Notes: generated by a model not told the origin, from the sequence alone. A stretch of DNA of 64,000 bases from Acanthosepion esculentum (GCA_964036315.1 OZ038507.1:61801888-61865887); one strand, 5' to 3'; shown: positions 31,965 to 42,173, counted from the first letter of the stretch. Numbers and translations are program-made.

Positions 31965-33765
31965 CTTAGCCTCACCCAAATGTAGTTGGAGAAACAAGAA
32001 AATTTTCCCTATTTTTCAATATAGTCCCCCTTGACATAAATGCCCAACGATGCTTAAGCATTGCAATTCCATCATGGAAGAAGGTGGTGTCCTGGTCCTT
32101 CAAAAATTCCTCCACAGCACATGATCTCGTTGTTTCCGAAATGGAGACCACACAGGTGGGATTTGAGTTTAAGAAATAGGAAGAAGTCAGATGGAGCTAT
32201 GTCTGGTGAGTAAGGGGGATAAGGGTGGAAATTCAAAGCCACAGTTGGCTGCTTCAGCTCGTGCAACATTGAACAGTGTGTTATCCTGAAGCAAGAACAC
32301 ACCAGCTGTGTTCCGACTTGATTGCTTCTTTCACTTGTCTTAATTCCTATGCCTAGTACTGCCCATCAATAGTGTTTCCCTTTTCCAGGTAGTCTACACC
32401 TTCAAAATCCCCCCCCACCTCTAAACAGAGGCCATCACGTTGCCAACAGACGCTGCCCACTTGAACTTCTTTAAGGGTGGAGAACCAGAGTGTTCCCACT
32501 TTTTCCTTTGAATTTTTGATTCACGTTCAAAATGGTGGACCCAGGTTTCATCTTGAGTTACTAATCTGCGGTGGAAATCCTCAGGGTCAGCCTGGAAGCA
32601 AGTTAGAGGTGTCCTGGAAATGTCTGTATCTTTTTCAGCGCCTGCTCTTGTGTCAGCATTCTTGGGACCCATCTTGCAGACGGCTTGCATATCCCCAAGA
32701 TCTCGGTTCAAACAGTATGGACTGAACCAGAACAAATGCCCATGGACTGAGCTATCTGCTTTTCAAAATTGTTTTTTTTTTTTTTTTCGGTCTGACCCAC
32801 TCATTATTACCTATAATAATAGTTTTGTATTTTTTCTTCTTCCATTCTTAACTCTTTTCTCTCTCCCTCTCTCTTTCTCTCTCTTCCTCCCTCCTTCTCT
32901 CTCACCCTCCCTCCCTCCTTCTCTCTCTCCCTCCCTCCCTCTCTCTTTCTCTCTCTCTCCCTCTCTCTTTCTCTCTCTCTCCCTCCCTCTCTCTCTCTCT
33001 TCCCCCTCTCTCTCTTCCCCCCTCTCTCTCTCTTCCCCCATCTCTCTCCCCCCCTCTCTCTTCCCCCCTCTTTCTCTCTCTTCCCCCTCCCTCTCTCTTT
33101 CTCTCTCTTCCTCCCTCCCTCTCTCTTTCGCTCTCTTCCTCCCTCCCTCTCTCTTTCTCTCTCTTCCTCCCTCCCTCTCTCTTTCTCTCTCTTCCTCCCT
33201 CCCTCTCTCTTTCTCTCTCTTCCTCCCTCCCTCTCTCTTTCTCTCTCTTCCTCCCTCCCTCTCTCTTTCTCTCTCTTCCTCCCTCCCTCTCTCTTTCTCT
33301 CTCTTCCTCCCTCCCTCTCTCTTTCTCTCTCTTCCTCCCTCCCTCTCTCTTTCTCTCTCTTCCTCCCTCCCTCTCTCTTTCTCTCTCTTCCTCCCTCCCT
33401 CTCTCTTTCACTGAGCTATCTGCTGGGCAGTAAGACATCTGTCGTTCAAAACCATATGGTTAATGGCATCAATTGTTTCATCAGTGGTTGAGGCTTTTGG
33501 ACTACCAAAGTGAGGGTGATCTTTTGTGCTCTCCATTTGCCCGCTTGAATTCTGCAGGCCACTTCTTCACAGTGGCATGGGAAGAGGAGTCCTCAACAAG
33601 TGGCTGTATCATGTCCTCATGGATTTAACTTTGAGTGTCAATATCATTTTTTTTAAGATACTTTATGACTGCTCAGTCCTCTGTTTTGTCCATTTTACAT
33701 TTGCCACGCACATTAGTGTTGGCCTCACTTGCATAGAAATTAAGACAGAAATCTGAATCTTAGTT
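31965..33765 (-). pseudogene. Mariner transposase pseudogene split by a retroposon
   Basis: Minus strand, N to C: MDKTED and KKWPAEFKRANGEHK (33765-33530), LTAQQIA at 33425. It resumes at 32745 with QSMGICSGSVHTV, then WVPRMLTQEQ, TQDETWVHHFERESK (first Asp, 32520 region), LLQDNT (second Asp), YPPYSPDIAPSDFFLF (third Asp) and KHRWAFMSRG. A 649-bp insertion with a 15-bp target duplication interrupts the second helix-turn-helix. Stops and frameshifts are also present. Confidence 0.92.
32746..33424 (-). mobile_element. Retroposon with pyrimidine array, 15-bp target duplication
   Basis: ACTGAGCTATCTGCT occurs at 32746-32760 and 33410-33424. Between them: TTTCAAAATTG, a T run (poly-A on the minus strand), GGTCTGACCCACTCATTATT, TTAACTC, then about 570 bp of (CT)-rich units, the later ones a regular 28-bp repeat (33110-33405). 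The same element with another array lies at 34175-34875. Confidence 0.9.
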
Positions 33766-33839
33766 TTTTCTAGTTTTATAAGTGGTTGTGTATTGCCGCA
33801 ACAAAAATGTTCAGCTATGGGCCTTTTTGAATGACCTTC

Positions 33840-33844
33840 GTAAA

Positions 33845-33883
<39 letters not shown>

Positions 33884-34030
33884 TTTCATCAATCATTTTT
33901 TTTTTTTCAAAGTACAAAACAACACACACGTGTGTATGTATGTATGTATATATATATATATATATATATATCATGTGTGTATGTTTTGTCCTTTGAAAAA
34001 AATGATTGATGGAATCTCTCACATGCACAC
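33840..34030. repeat. Microsatellites and inverted repeat
   Basis: (GT)n(GA)n at 33845-33882 and (TA)n at 33949-33971. ATTTCATCAATCATT with CAAAGTACAAAACA (33882-33925) is inverted at 33978-34015. Confidence 0.8.
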
Positions 34031-34174
34031 GCACATATATATGGAGGAGACACAAGATTATTTGACCCAAGATTTAAAAGGACAATAAATCTACTGACCT
34101 AACATGACCAGTACTTTTGGACTCTTCTTTTTCTTGTTGTTTGTTTCAATCATGTTCTAATCTAAATCGTTTTA

Positions 34175-34880
34175 TTTCCACCTTGGTTTTTCAAGTTCTT
34201 TCAATATTTTCAAAATTGTTTTTTTTTAGGTCTAACCCAGTCATTATTAACTATAATAATAGTTTTGTATTTTTTCTTTTTTTGCTTCCATTCTTAACTC
34301 TTTTTTTTCTTTCTCTTCCCCTCTCTCTTTCTCTTCCCCTCTCTCTTTCTCTTCCTCCCTCTCTCTTTCTCTTCCTCCCTCTCTCTTTCTCTTCCTCCCT
34401 CTCTCTTTCTCTTCCTCCCTCTCTCTTTCTCTTCCTCCCTCTCTCTTTCTCTTCCTCCCTCTCTCTTTCTCTTCCTCCCTCTCTCTTTCTCTTCCTCCCT
34501 CTCTCTTTCTCTTCCTCCCTCTCTCTTTCTCTTCCTCCCTCTCTCCCTCTCTTCCTCCCTCCCTCTCTTCATCCCCCTCTCTTCCCCCCCTCTCTTCCTC
34601 CCCTTTCTCTTCCTCCCTTTTTCCCCTCTCTTCCTCCCTTTTCCCCCTCTCTTCCTCCCTTTTCCCCCTCTCTTCCTCCCTTTTCCCCCTCTCTTCCTCC
34701 CTTTTCCCCCTCTCTTCCTCCCTTTCCCCCTCTCTTCCTCCCTTTTCCCCCTCTTTCTCTCCCTCTCTTTCTCTCCCTCTCTTTCCCTCCCTCTCTTTCC
34801 CTCCCTCTCTTTCCCTCCCTCTCTTTCCCTCCCTTTCTCTCTCTCTTCCTCCCTCTTCGTCTCTCTCTATCTCTCTACAC
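34175..34880 (-). mobile_element. Second copy of the pyrimidine-array retroposon
   Basis: TTTTCAAAATTG, T run, GGTCTAACCCAGTCATTATT and TTGTATTTTTTC as at 32761. Then an 18-bp array (TCTCTTTCTCTTCCTCCC, 34330-34545) followed by a 21-bp CTTCCTCCCTTTTCCCCCTCT array. Target duplication not identified. The 280-codon ORF is an artefact. Confidence 0.8.
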
Positions 34881-34999
34881 TGGAGACTATTGTTTTCCTC
34901 TTTGCTGCTATCATAATATTTCAGCTGGTGGTCTAGATAACATTCAGGTTTCCAACTGAATCCTTTTAGCTCTTATTTAGTACTGCTCAGTTATTGCTC

Positions 35000-35315
35000 A
35001 ACCACTGGGTCCAAGTACACACTGCTTGGCCCAGGGATTGAACTCACAATTAGTATGTCACCAAATTCATGAATCAATCTTTTAATCCATTAGGCTGAGT
35101 GGAGAACTTGGAGCTTTAAACCTAACCTGCTGAATTACGTTGTGGTGCATGACTGCACTCACTGAAATTTCTTTGTTTTACTGCTGCTACTGTTAATGTT
35201 GAAGCTTTGCTGTCATTTTGTTTTCTTTCCAAATTAACTTGAATGTTACTCACATTGAATAGCACCTGATGAAGGCAAGATGGCACTTCAGTTGAAATGT
35301 TTTAATAACAAAAAA
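35000..35315. mobile_element. tRNA-like head with degenerate hammerhead
   Basis: Minus-strand tRNA-like segment at 35020-35110 (CCTAATGGATTAAAAG; B box GAGTTCAATCCCTGG). On the + strand GAGAACTTGGAG at 35101 resembles the family-A body. CTGATGA at 35266, a weak GGC/GTT stem and GAAA at about 35291 follow, then TGTTTTAATAA. Looks like an old relative of family A. Confidence 0.5.
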
Positions 35316-35396
35316 GCAAAGATGTGTAAATAATATAAACTTGTACTCACAAAAATTTCAGATAATTTTTAAAATTTTTATTTCAATCTATTCCAG

Positions 35397-35493
35397 TCGA
35401 GATTGTCCCATTTTCTACATGAGGAAGAAAGTCCAGAAAGATCTGCAGGACCAAGATCAAATATTGAAAAGATTTGGCAACATTGATTGGTGA
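35397..35493 (+). CDS. POLD1: DNA polymerase delta catalytic subunit, last coding exon
   Basis: This is the C-terminal exon of POLD1. Its first base completes the Ser codon split by the 18.7 kb intron; it then encodes [12 protein letters not shown] followed by a charged helix ending [11 protein letters not shown] and a TGA stop at 35491-35493. The RDC cysteine is the fourth CysB ligand, so the intron divides one cluster-binding site between two exons. The acceptor is a pyrimidine-rich tract ending TTCCAG at 35391-35396. [12 protein letters not shown] matches animal POLD1 almost residue for residue; the last few residues vary between species, as expected. Phase agrees with the donor at 16737. 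The 3' UTR starts at 35494. Confidence 0.96.
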
Positions 35494-35740
35494 ACAGACG
35501 TCTTCTTTTATATTGAGATTAAAAAAATTTTTTTTGTTTTTGTTTTGTTTTGAGATGAAAGCTTATTTAGCGGAATTATACATGGTAAGACATGAGTAGA
35601 AATGTTGTCTTCATCTAGCTAATGTCTTATCATTATTATGGGAGGTATTTATGCCACACTGTGTACAATAAAGGCACTACAACCAGAAATAGTAATCTTT
35701 TTTTTTCTTTCTCATATCATCTTAGATTAAACCTTCCAGA
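35494..35740 (+). promoter_or_regulatory. POLD1 3' UTR and candidate polyadenylation signal
   Basis: Sequence directly after the POLD1 stop codon. AATAAA lies at 35667-35672, about 175 bases past the stop, and falls at the edge of a MITE fragment (35581-35672). A mobile element may therefore have supplied the signal. No transcript evidence is available here. Confidence 0.4.
35581..35672. mobile_element. MITE half copy in the POLD1 3' UTR
   Basis: CATGGTAAGACATGAG and GTCTTATCATTATTATGGGA, then GGTATTTATGCCACACTGTG: same family as 11985-12126. Confidence 0.65.
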
Positions 35741-35779
35741 TCGGCACACTGGGTATGGCAATAAACTACATCCAGCCGC

Positions 35780-36160
35780 AAGGCCTTTCATTAGGAGGTC
35801 TTGAAAAGCGTGGAACTGCCTCTTGATTTCTGGTGTTCCCAGGTCTGCCCTGACCTGGGGTGGTAGCACCTGTTAGGATCCCAGCTATGGGCAAATAGTT
35901 AACCCCCAAATTTGGGTCAAAACACTGTGAAGGTGTAGAAAAGGGCATTAATACCAACAATGCATTTTTGAAGGAAAAGTTTTTACCAGCAATACATTTT
36001 TGGAAAAAATATTACCAGCAACCAGCAATAAAAATCTTGTCAGTATTAAATAACCCATTGAGAAATCAAACCAGAGTAGACGCTAAAAAATAAAATCTTT
36101 TGTTGGTATAACCCTTTCAGGTTGATATGCTATAAAACAAACCAAGCCAAACTTCCAGAT
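35780..36160 (+). mobile_element. Dispersed element with 2-3 internal tandem units
   Basis: GGAGGTCTTGAAAAGCGTGG, CCTGACCTGGGGTGGTAGCA, CAGCTATGGGCAAATAGTTA, short TACCAGCAATACATTTTT units and the 3' end GGTTGATATGCTATAAAACA. Same family as 31180. Confidence 0.85.
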
Positions 36161-36319
36161 CACTTGTGTAGTAAAAAAAAAAAAAAAATACATCATAAAA
36201 TTTTATGAAAGTTAAAAAAAAAGTAGGTCCAATTTTCTAAATTCATTGTAAATTGATCTCTCTTACAAAAGCCTAAACAAATATGTTTATATAGCATGAT
36301 TTCTGAAAATGATTAAATA

Positions 36320-36870
36320 TGGGATACTTTCTTCTTTTTTTCTTCTTCTTTTTTTCTTCTTCTTTTTTTCTTCTTCTTTTTTTCTTCTTCTTTTTTCTTC
36401 TTCTTTTTTTCTTCTTCTTTTTTCTTCTTTTTTTCTTCTTCTTTTCTTTTTCTTCTTTTTTTTCTTCTTTTTTCTTTTTTTCTTCTTTTTTTTCTTCTTT
36501 TTTTCTTCTTTTTCTTTCTTTTTCTTTCTTTTTCTTCTTTCTTTTTCTTCTTTCTTTTTCTTCTTTCTTTTTCTTCTTTCTTTTTCTTCTTTCTTTTTCT
36601 TCTTTCTTTTTCTTCTTTCTTTTCTTCTTTCTTTTTCTTCTTTCTTTTCTTCTTTCTTTTTCTTCTTTCTTTTTCTTCTTTCTTTTTCTTCTTTCTTTTT
36701 CTTCTTTCTTCTTCTTCTTTTTCTTCTTTCTTTTTCTTCTTTCTTTTTCTTCTTTCTTTTTCTTCTTTCTTCTTCTTTTTTCTTCTTCTTTTTTCTTCTT
36801 TTTTCTTCTTTTTTCTATTTTCTCTTTTTTCTTCTTCTTTTTCTTCTTTTTCTTCTTTTTCTTTTTTTTT
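36320..36870. repeat. T/C-only array, TTCTTTCTTTTTC-type units
   Basis: About 550 bp of pyrimidines on the + strand; runs straight into the tail of the LINE fragment at 36871. The 184 and 220 codon ORFs are artefacts. Confidence 0.95.
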
Positions 36871-36930
36871 TAATCAGTATTGTCCCAAGCCAGGCAGTAC
36901 AACCACTAGCATGTAAGGGGTTACAAAATT
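36871..36930 (-). mobile_element. LINE 3' end fragment (minus)
   Basis: Minus strand reads GTAACCCCTTACATGCTAGT, GGTTGTACTGCCTGGCTTGG, then an A run continuing into the array. 36930-37370 has no recognised gene. Confidence 0.75.
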
Positions 36931-37371
36931 TACAAAATGTATATAAATTTAATGTTTCACACTTATTTTGACTTTATAAACGTTTTCCTGTTCTTTATGC
37001 AAACATTTTGTTGCATTTACTGTATTTGCCATTGCATTTCTTTTTCTTTTTCTTTTTAATATACCAAAAATCTGCCCTGCACCTAATACAGCTGTATTAC
37101 TGATTTACTTGTCAGATTTAATTGAGTTTCTTTTTGAAGGTTAAAGTTACAGTATAGGAATTCATACTTTACTCCAGTCTACTGTTTCAATATTGTATTT
37201 GCAGGCACAAACTCATACATCCCTCACCTTACAAAACCACTTTAATATGGTGGAGGGTGGGCATCGTATGTGAGGATGGGTGTTATGTGACAGCAAATAT
37301 GGTAATCTATATTTGTTCAATTCATTTCTTCAGATGTAAAAAAAACAAACTTTTTTTTAATTTGTAGTCAA

Positions 37372-37373
<2 letters not shown>

Positions 37374-37431
<58 letters not shown>

Positions 37432-37745
37432 ATAATTATTTTTTAAAAATATGATTCCATCGCTACATAACAGTTCTCAGGTTTCAAAAACAAGAGCTAA
37501 AAACTTCAAACTTTGTTTCATCTTCAAGGTAAATTTTTGGAAAAAAAATTTCGCTTGAAGATGAAACAGCTTGATACTTCAATTTAATTTTTATAATTGA
37601 ATTGAAGTTTTTATAGCTCCTGTTTTTGAAACATGAGAACTCTTATGTAGCGATGGAATCATATTTTTAAAAAATAATTATAATTTAGGCTCTACTTATG
37701 TATTGAGCACTGTTTTTTAAAAATAAAAACAAAAATACTAAAGAA
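37374..37745. mobile_element. Family-C palindromic hammerhead element
   Basis: (TA)n at 37374-37428, then inverted copies (37430-37545 minus, 37550-37680 plus) sharing CCATCGCTACATAA, GTTTCATCTTCAAG and AAAAATATGATTCC. It continues to TATGTATTGAGCACTGTTTT and ends near 37790 beside another (TA)n. Confidence 0.8.
37551..37653 (+). ncRNA. Hammerhead-like motif, family C
   Basis: Stem I TCGC (37551-37554) with GCGA (37650-37653); core TTGAAGA (C3 changed to T); extended stem II starting AAACAG/CTGTTT with CTTCAATTTAA-type extension; GAAA (37628-37631). Stem III is ACATGAG/CTTATGT (7 bp), and A at 37649 is the predicted cleavage base. Confidence 0.5.
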
Positions 37746-37794
37746 CTTTGAATTATTAACCTAACATGTTCTTTCCTATTTTTCTGTATATCTG

Positions 37795-37796
<2 letters not shown>

Positions 37797-37859
<63 letters not shown>

Positions 37860-38060
37860 GTTTATTTAAAAATTATAACATAAATATGTTATAAAATCAC
37901 TACAAAAATAGCCATTTATTTTCAACACCTCTGGTGTCTTATCAAGTTATGATGTTGATAAGACACCGGAGGTGTTGAAACAAAATGGCTATTTTTGTAG
38001 TGATTTTATAACATATTTATGTTATAATTTTTAAATAAATAATTATATCTGCTCTACTCT
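37797..38060. mobile_element. Family-D palindromic element with (TA)n
   Basis: (TA)n 37804-37856. Inverted arms 37862-37950 and 37953-38042 share TTATTTAAAAATTATAACAT and ACACCTCTGGTGTCTTATCA. On the + arm: TTGATAA, stem II ACACC/GGTGT, GAAA, and stem III ACAAAAT/ATTTTTGT. Downstream CTCTGTATTGAGCCCTCT. Confidence 0.75.
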
Positions 38061-39060
38061 GTATTGAGCCCTCTACTAAGAATAGTAATTGTTGGTTATA
38101 GGAATTTATTCCTTATACACCACTCCTAGACTTATATATATATATATATATTCCTATCAAGTACTCACTCCAGATTACGAATGTTAGATTTTTTTTACAT
38201 TTTAAGAAATCACATCATATTTATTTTGGCTTCCATAGAGAGGACCAATTAATTTACATAGCAAACTGGACCCTATTATATACTTTCATAAAATTTAATA
38301 ATTTGTGATCTGTTTTTTCTTTATCTACCATGATAAAAAAAAAGAAGATATCCACTCATTTTTCATTAGTGTTGATTGTACAACTCCTGCCACTTAGCAA
38401 CACCAGAACTTGCATCTTCAAAAATCATTTTTTTTAACCTATTAACTACCAAATTTTTTTAATGCGCATTTTTGGCACAGACAAGTGTCTTAGGAGTTTA
38501 TTTATTCCTTATGTTTAATTTCAGTCGTTACCATTGTCGTTTTTATAGAAACTAGAACATCAAATATATATGTGTATAAAACATCAAAATATAATATTGA
38601 TTAGAAATAATAAAAAATACTTTTCAAAATAGTCATTATTTTTCTACTCGTGAAATGTAAAATTACGACAGAAAGTGTCTTCTTACGGCTAATAATAAAA
38701 ACTTTAAAGGCTACGTGTTGTGAAATATACCTCTGCAAATGCAATGTATGTAAGCAATTCAATGTAAATACAAAGAATAACATGGAGTGAGTTTAATTTT
38801 AACAGATCCGCAAATGGGGCTTATGGCAGGTAATGGGTTAATGATTGACCTTTGACATCCTTCGTTGTCATTGTGTAACCTTCCATTGTATTTTGGTTTG
38901 TCACCGACCTAGGGGACCAGTTGGATATCTAAAAATTGAAAATTATTTTTATCGTTCTCAGTTTTTGTTTCTTGTTTAACATTCAAATATGAAATAAAAT
39001 ATTTTACCAAATTTACTTGTTTTTTTTTGTTTTTTTTTTTTTTTACAGTAGAATAAAAGA
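38060..39060. other. No recognised gene
   Basis: Short (TA)n at 38136-38150, otherwise ordinary AT-rich sequence without recognisable elements. Confidence 0.5.
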
Positions 39061-39064
39061 AGGG

Positions 39065-39710
39065 TGTTACCTTAATAATGTTTCCATGTTTCCTGCCATT
39101 ATTATCACAGCACAGTCTACATAAGGAAAGGATGAAAACAATCCTGAAAGACTTTCTTGATGCTTATCCATATTTGATTACAAAAGAAAAAAAAAATCTC
39201 CTACCTTCTGTTAATGCTTCCATTTCAATTATCATTATCCCCAAAACATTTACACTGAGAAAGGAAGAAAGCCCTTCTGAAAAAATATCCTTGTAGTTAA
39301 TCGATATTTAATTACAAAACAACTATATCACCTTCATTTTGATAATGTCTCCATGTTTATTTTCATCATCCTCAAAATATCTTCATAGAGAAAGGAAGAA
39401 ATCAACCCTAAAAAACCGTCTGGAAGTTAATCAGTACTTGATTACGAAATATGAAGTTGATCTTGATTTTTTAAAATTTTTCCACGTCTATCGACGTCAT
39501 CCTTATAAAACCGTCTACATTAAAGGATGAAAACTCTGAAAAAGCTCCTTGATGCTAATCCATATTTAATTACACAACAAAGATGTTTCCATCATTGTGT
39601 TAATATTTCTATGTTTATTGCCATCACACTCACATTATTATCGACATAGATAAATGACGGACATAGCTTTGAAGACATGTTTATAACTAATTCAATAACA
39701 AAGTACAAAG
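39065..39710 (+). repeat. Diverged tandem repeat, about 131 bp by 5
   Basis: Units begin near 39078, 39213, 39345, 39477 and 39603, each with a TTCCATGT-like start and a TACTTGATTACAAAA-like end. Two units translate to similar peptides (KERMKTILKDF..YLITK; RERKKSTLKNR..YLITK), but stops occur in the others. Origin unknown. Confidence 0.7.
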
Positions 39711-39767
39711 TTTCGCTATTTTTTTTTTCTCTTTGTTGCTTAATGAAACTTGGTGCCTCAATTCGTT

Positions 39768-40106
39768 TTCTTATCTTTTTCTTTTTTTTCTTTTTTTTCT
39801 TTTTATATTCTTTTGATTTTCTTTTTTCTTTTCTTTTTCTCTGTCTTTTCTTTTTCTTTTCTTATTCTTTTTTCTTTTATTGTTTTCTTTTCTTATTTTT
39901 TTCTTTTCTTATTTTTTTTCTTTTCTTATTCTTTTTTATTTTCTTTTTGTCTTTTTCTTTTTTTTCTTTTCTTTTTTCTTTTTTTCTTTTTTCTTTTTTT
40001 CTTTTTTCTTTTTTTCTTTTTTCTTTTTTTTTTCTTTTTTCTTTTTTTTTTTTCTTTTTTTCTTTTTCTTTTTTCTTTTTCTTTTTCTTTCTTTTTCTTT
40101 TTTTTT

Positions 40107-40138
<32 letters not shown>

Positions 40139-40197
40139 TTCTTTTTTTTTTTCTTTTTTTTTTCTTTTTTTTTTCTTTTTTTTTTCTTTTCTTAAAA
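39768..40197. repeat. T/C-only array
   Basis: TTTTTCTTTTTTCTTTT-type units, irregular. ORFs of 120-172 codons are artefacts. 40200-40365 has no feature. Confidence 0.95.
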
Positions 40198-40369
40198 AAC
40201 CCCCAAAATAAACTATTGTCTTATTTAAGTTTTGGTCTTTGAATAATTAAAAGAATTATTCTTTGCAGAATATTTTTTTACTACAGTTAAATATGGATTG
40301 CCTTTCTGAAATAAGCAATATGTACAGAAATATGAAAGGTTATAAATTTTTTTCCATTATATATATCTG

Positions 40370-40760
40370 GCATCGCGTTCCCACCCCTTCACCGTTGAAA
40401 CTGTTAGATGCAGATGTCTCTTCTACTCCAATAGCTTCATGTCTCGCACATCTCGCCTGTGGAACTCCCTTCCTTATTCATGTTTCCCTGACGAATACAA
40501 TCTCCAACTATTTAAGTGTACCGTCAATCGACATCTCCAGTTGCCTTGATCTATCCGCTTCCCTTCTCCACATCCTTTCCCCTTTCATTCCTATCTGCTC
40601 TCGCTCCAAATCTTCTGTAACCCCCTTGCCTTGATCGATCCACTGTCTTTCTCCACATCCTCTCCTTTACCACTCCTATCTGCTCTTCCTCCAAACATTC
40701 TGTAACCCCTTGCGTGCTAGTGGCCTCCAGCCTTGCTTGGGGTGATAAGCTTAAAAAATA
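40370..40760 (+). mobile_element. LINE 3' part with intact C-terminal ORF2 stretch
   Basis: Frame 40370-40549 reads ASRSHPFTVETVRCRCLFYS, then SRTSRLWNSLPYSCFPD, then FKCTVNRHLQLP and stop, the C-terminal end of a LINE ORF2. The 3' UTR contains two near-tandem copies of CTTTCATTCCTATCTGCTC text and ends CTAGTGGCCTCCAGCCTTGC plus an A-rich tail. Confidence 0.9.
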
Positions 40761-40794
40761 AAAATAAAAAAAATATACACGTGTGTGTTGTGTG

Positions 40795-41030
40795 TGTGTG
40801 TGTGCGCGCGCTAGCACAAAGTCATCGTGACTGAGGGTTTGAGCGTCTTGTTCAGACTGTTGATCACACAAGATAATGCACTCTCTCTCTTAAAAACTCT
40901 GTCTGCCCAGCATGGTTGCAGTATAAACCACATGTGGGCTCTGAGGGTGTTAAACAAACCCAAATGTGCCTGAACAGGCATCTGCTACAGAGATTGGCTA
41001 GCTGCCTCAGTAGACAGGTATACTCTCATA
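40795..41030. repeat. Dispersed repeat shared with 48300-48460
   Basis: GCTAGCACAAAGTCATCGTG, AACAGTCTGAAC (inverted) and ATAAACCACATGTGG correspond, inverted, to the other copy. Family unknown. Confidence 0.6.
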
Positions 41031-41059
41031 CTAACTAGAGGCCGACAATATTATTATCA

Positions 41060-41200
41060 TCATATACATATATACATACATATATATATATGCGCGTGTC
41101 TGTGGCCTGATGATTGTGTCTATTCCCTCTGAGTGTTGACTTCAATGTTCACTCTTAAATTTACATATACCCTATCTCTGATATTGAGCACTTTAGATGA
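41060..41200 (+). mobile_element. Family-B element, hammerhead truncated
   Basis: Short (TA)n, then CTGATGA at 41107-41113, but the GAAA and stem III part is deleted; continues GAGTGTTGACTTCAATGTTC and CTATCTCTGATATTGAGCAC. Confidence 0.7.
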
Positions 41201-41202
41201 GG

Positions 41203-41378
41203 TATTATGTACACTATTTACATTATTTGGACTATTGTCCTCATCTCTGTCGCCATATTTATTACAACGTTTCGGCCGTGTTACACTCCGGCCTTCTTCA
41301 GGTGGTTGGAATTTCGAACTGAACCTTTATTTTGCTCACTGAGTTAGACTGTTCTAGTTCCACATGCCATGTTTTAAA
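41203..41378 (-). mobile_element. tRNA-head/hammerhead composite element, copy 2 (hammerhead half)
   Basis: Terminal repeat GAGGTATTATGTACACTATT, then the inverted hammerhead (41258-41312) and body up to ACATGCCATGTTTTAAA. The tRNA half is missing here and appears inverted at 41604-41795. Confidence 0.8.
41258..41312 (-). ncRNA. Hammerhead-like motif, family A
   Basis: Minus strand: CTGAAGA (41295-41301), extra A, stem II GGCC/GGCC, GAAA (41270-41273), CGTT. Stem III ACGT palindrome. Confidence 0.5.
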
Positions 41379-41603
41379 CTTAAGGAATCAGCACATATGC
41401 TAGGCCACAAAAATCTACTGAACCGACCAAGCATAGAAATGAATACAATATGGGAACCAGTAATAAGGAGTGCCAGGGAAAAGCGATAACAACAAAAATT
41501 GCAATATGAGCTCTGGTAAAAAACATAAAATGATAACAGCAAAAAATTGCAATATAAAAAAAAATGGTTGCTGAAGACATCAGGTTTATAATACCCAGAA
41601 ATT
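41379..41603. other. Unassigned spacer
   Basis: Lies between the two inverted halves of copy 2. Contains two AACAGCAAAAAATTGCAATA-like repeats. 62 and 80 codon minus frames are not recognisable. Confidence 0.4.
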
Positions 41604-41795
41604 CATACACAGATGTCCTCAAGGAAACATGGCACAGTGGATAAAGGCGTTAGTTAGATCCAGTGACAGGACCCAAACTGCGGTTAAGGCAGTGCAGAAC
41701 TTGGAGAGTGGAATTAACAGGAGATAACTGACATCCTTTAAAACATGGCATGTTGAACTAGATCAGTCTACAATAGTCTGAATAATGTAAATAGT
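41604..41795 (+). mobile_element. Composite element, tRNA half, hammerhead deleted
   Basis: GTCCTCAAGGAAACATGGCA, A box TGGCACAGTGG, GTTAGTTAGATCCAGTGACA, then body and directly ATAGTCTGAATAATGTAAAT. The B box (AACTGCGGTTAAGG) and the ribozyme region are deleted. Confidence 0.8.
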
Positions 41796-41829
41796 GAACG
41801 CTTTATTCCATAAATATACCACATCTTTA

Positions 41830-41860
<31 letters not shown>

Positions 41861-41870
41861 ATGTTATGTC

Positions 41871-41917
41871 ATTCACAGACAGTACTGTTTCGCTGTATCA
41901 CAGCTCCTCAGTGCGAC
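41871..41917 (-). ncRNA. Canonical type I hammerhead ribozyme, copy 1
   Basis: Minus strand: stem I TCGCA (41912-41916) with TGTGA (41873-41877), CTGAGGA (41905-41911), stem II GCTGT/ACAGC (5 bp, G-C at the core side, loop GAT), GAA, stem III palindrome ACAGTACTGT (41879-41888) and cleavage base C (41878). All invariant positions (C3 U4 G5 A6 G8 A9, G12 A13 A14, A15.1-U16.1, H17) are satisfied with no extra base. The tiny loops of stems II and III suggest weak monomer folding and a dimeric form. Confidence 0.82.
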
Positions 41918-42173
41918 TAGACTTCCGAATGCCTCAAGCCAGGATTGAAACACAACTAATTTGGTGTCAGCCAGAGCTATCTTCACACGGTAGAGTTACA
42001 CAACTAAATCTAGCGTATTGTTTTTACAAATATAAACAAATGCCAATCAGCCAAAGTGCTCCATTCATTTTACTGAAGAGCTTTGCATTAGTGCAGCTGG
42101 CTGTTGTTTATAGAATTAGCTTATCACTCAACAGTGCTCAATTGAAATGTATTTTCAAGAGCTAAATTATGTC

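Larger units (their letters stand above)
16738..35396 (+). other. POLD1: POLD1 final intron, 18.7 kb, filled with repeats
   Basis: Bounded by a GT donor at 16738 and an AG acceptor at 35395-35396, phase 2. It contains no other recognisable host exon. Its content is described entry by entry: a mariner, two SINEs, LINE and mariner relics, a piggyBac-like fragment and at least five long pyrimidine-rich arrays on the sense strand. Vertebrate POLD1 introns are short, so the size here is due to repeats. Confidence 0.85.

Noticed and set aside
32620..34959. ORFs of 264 and 280 codons and arginine/glutamate-rich minus ORFs
   Set aside because: Low-complexity translation of CT arrays inside retroposon copies.
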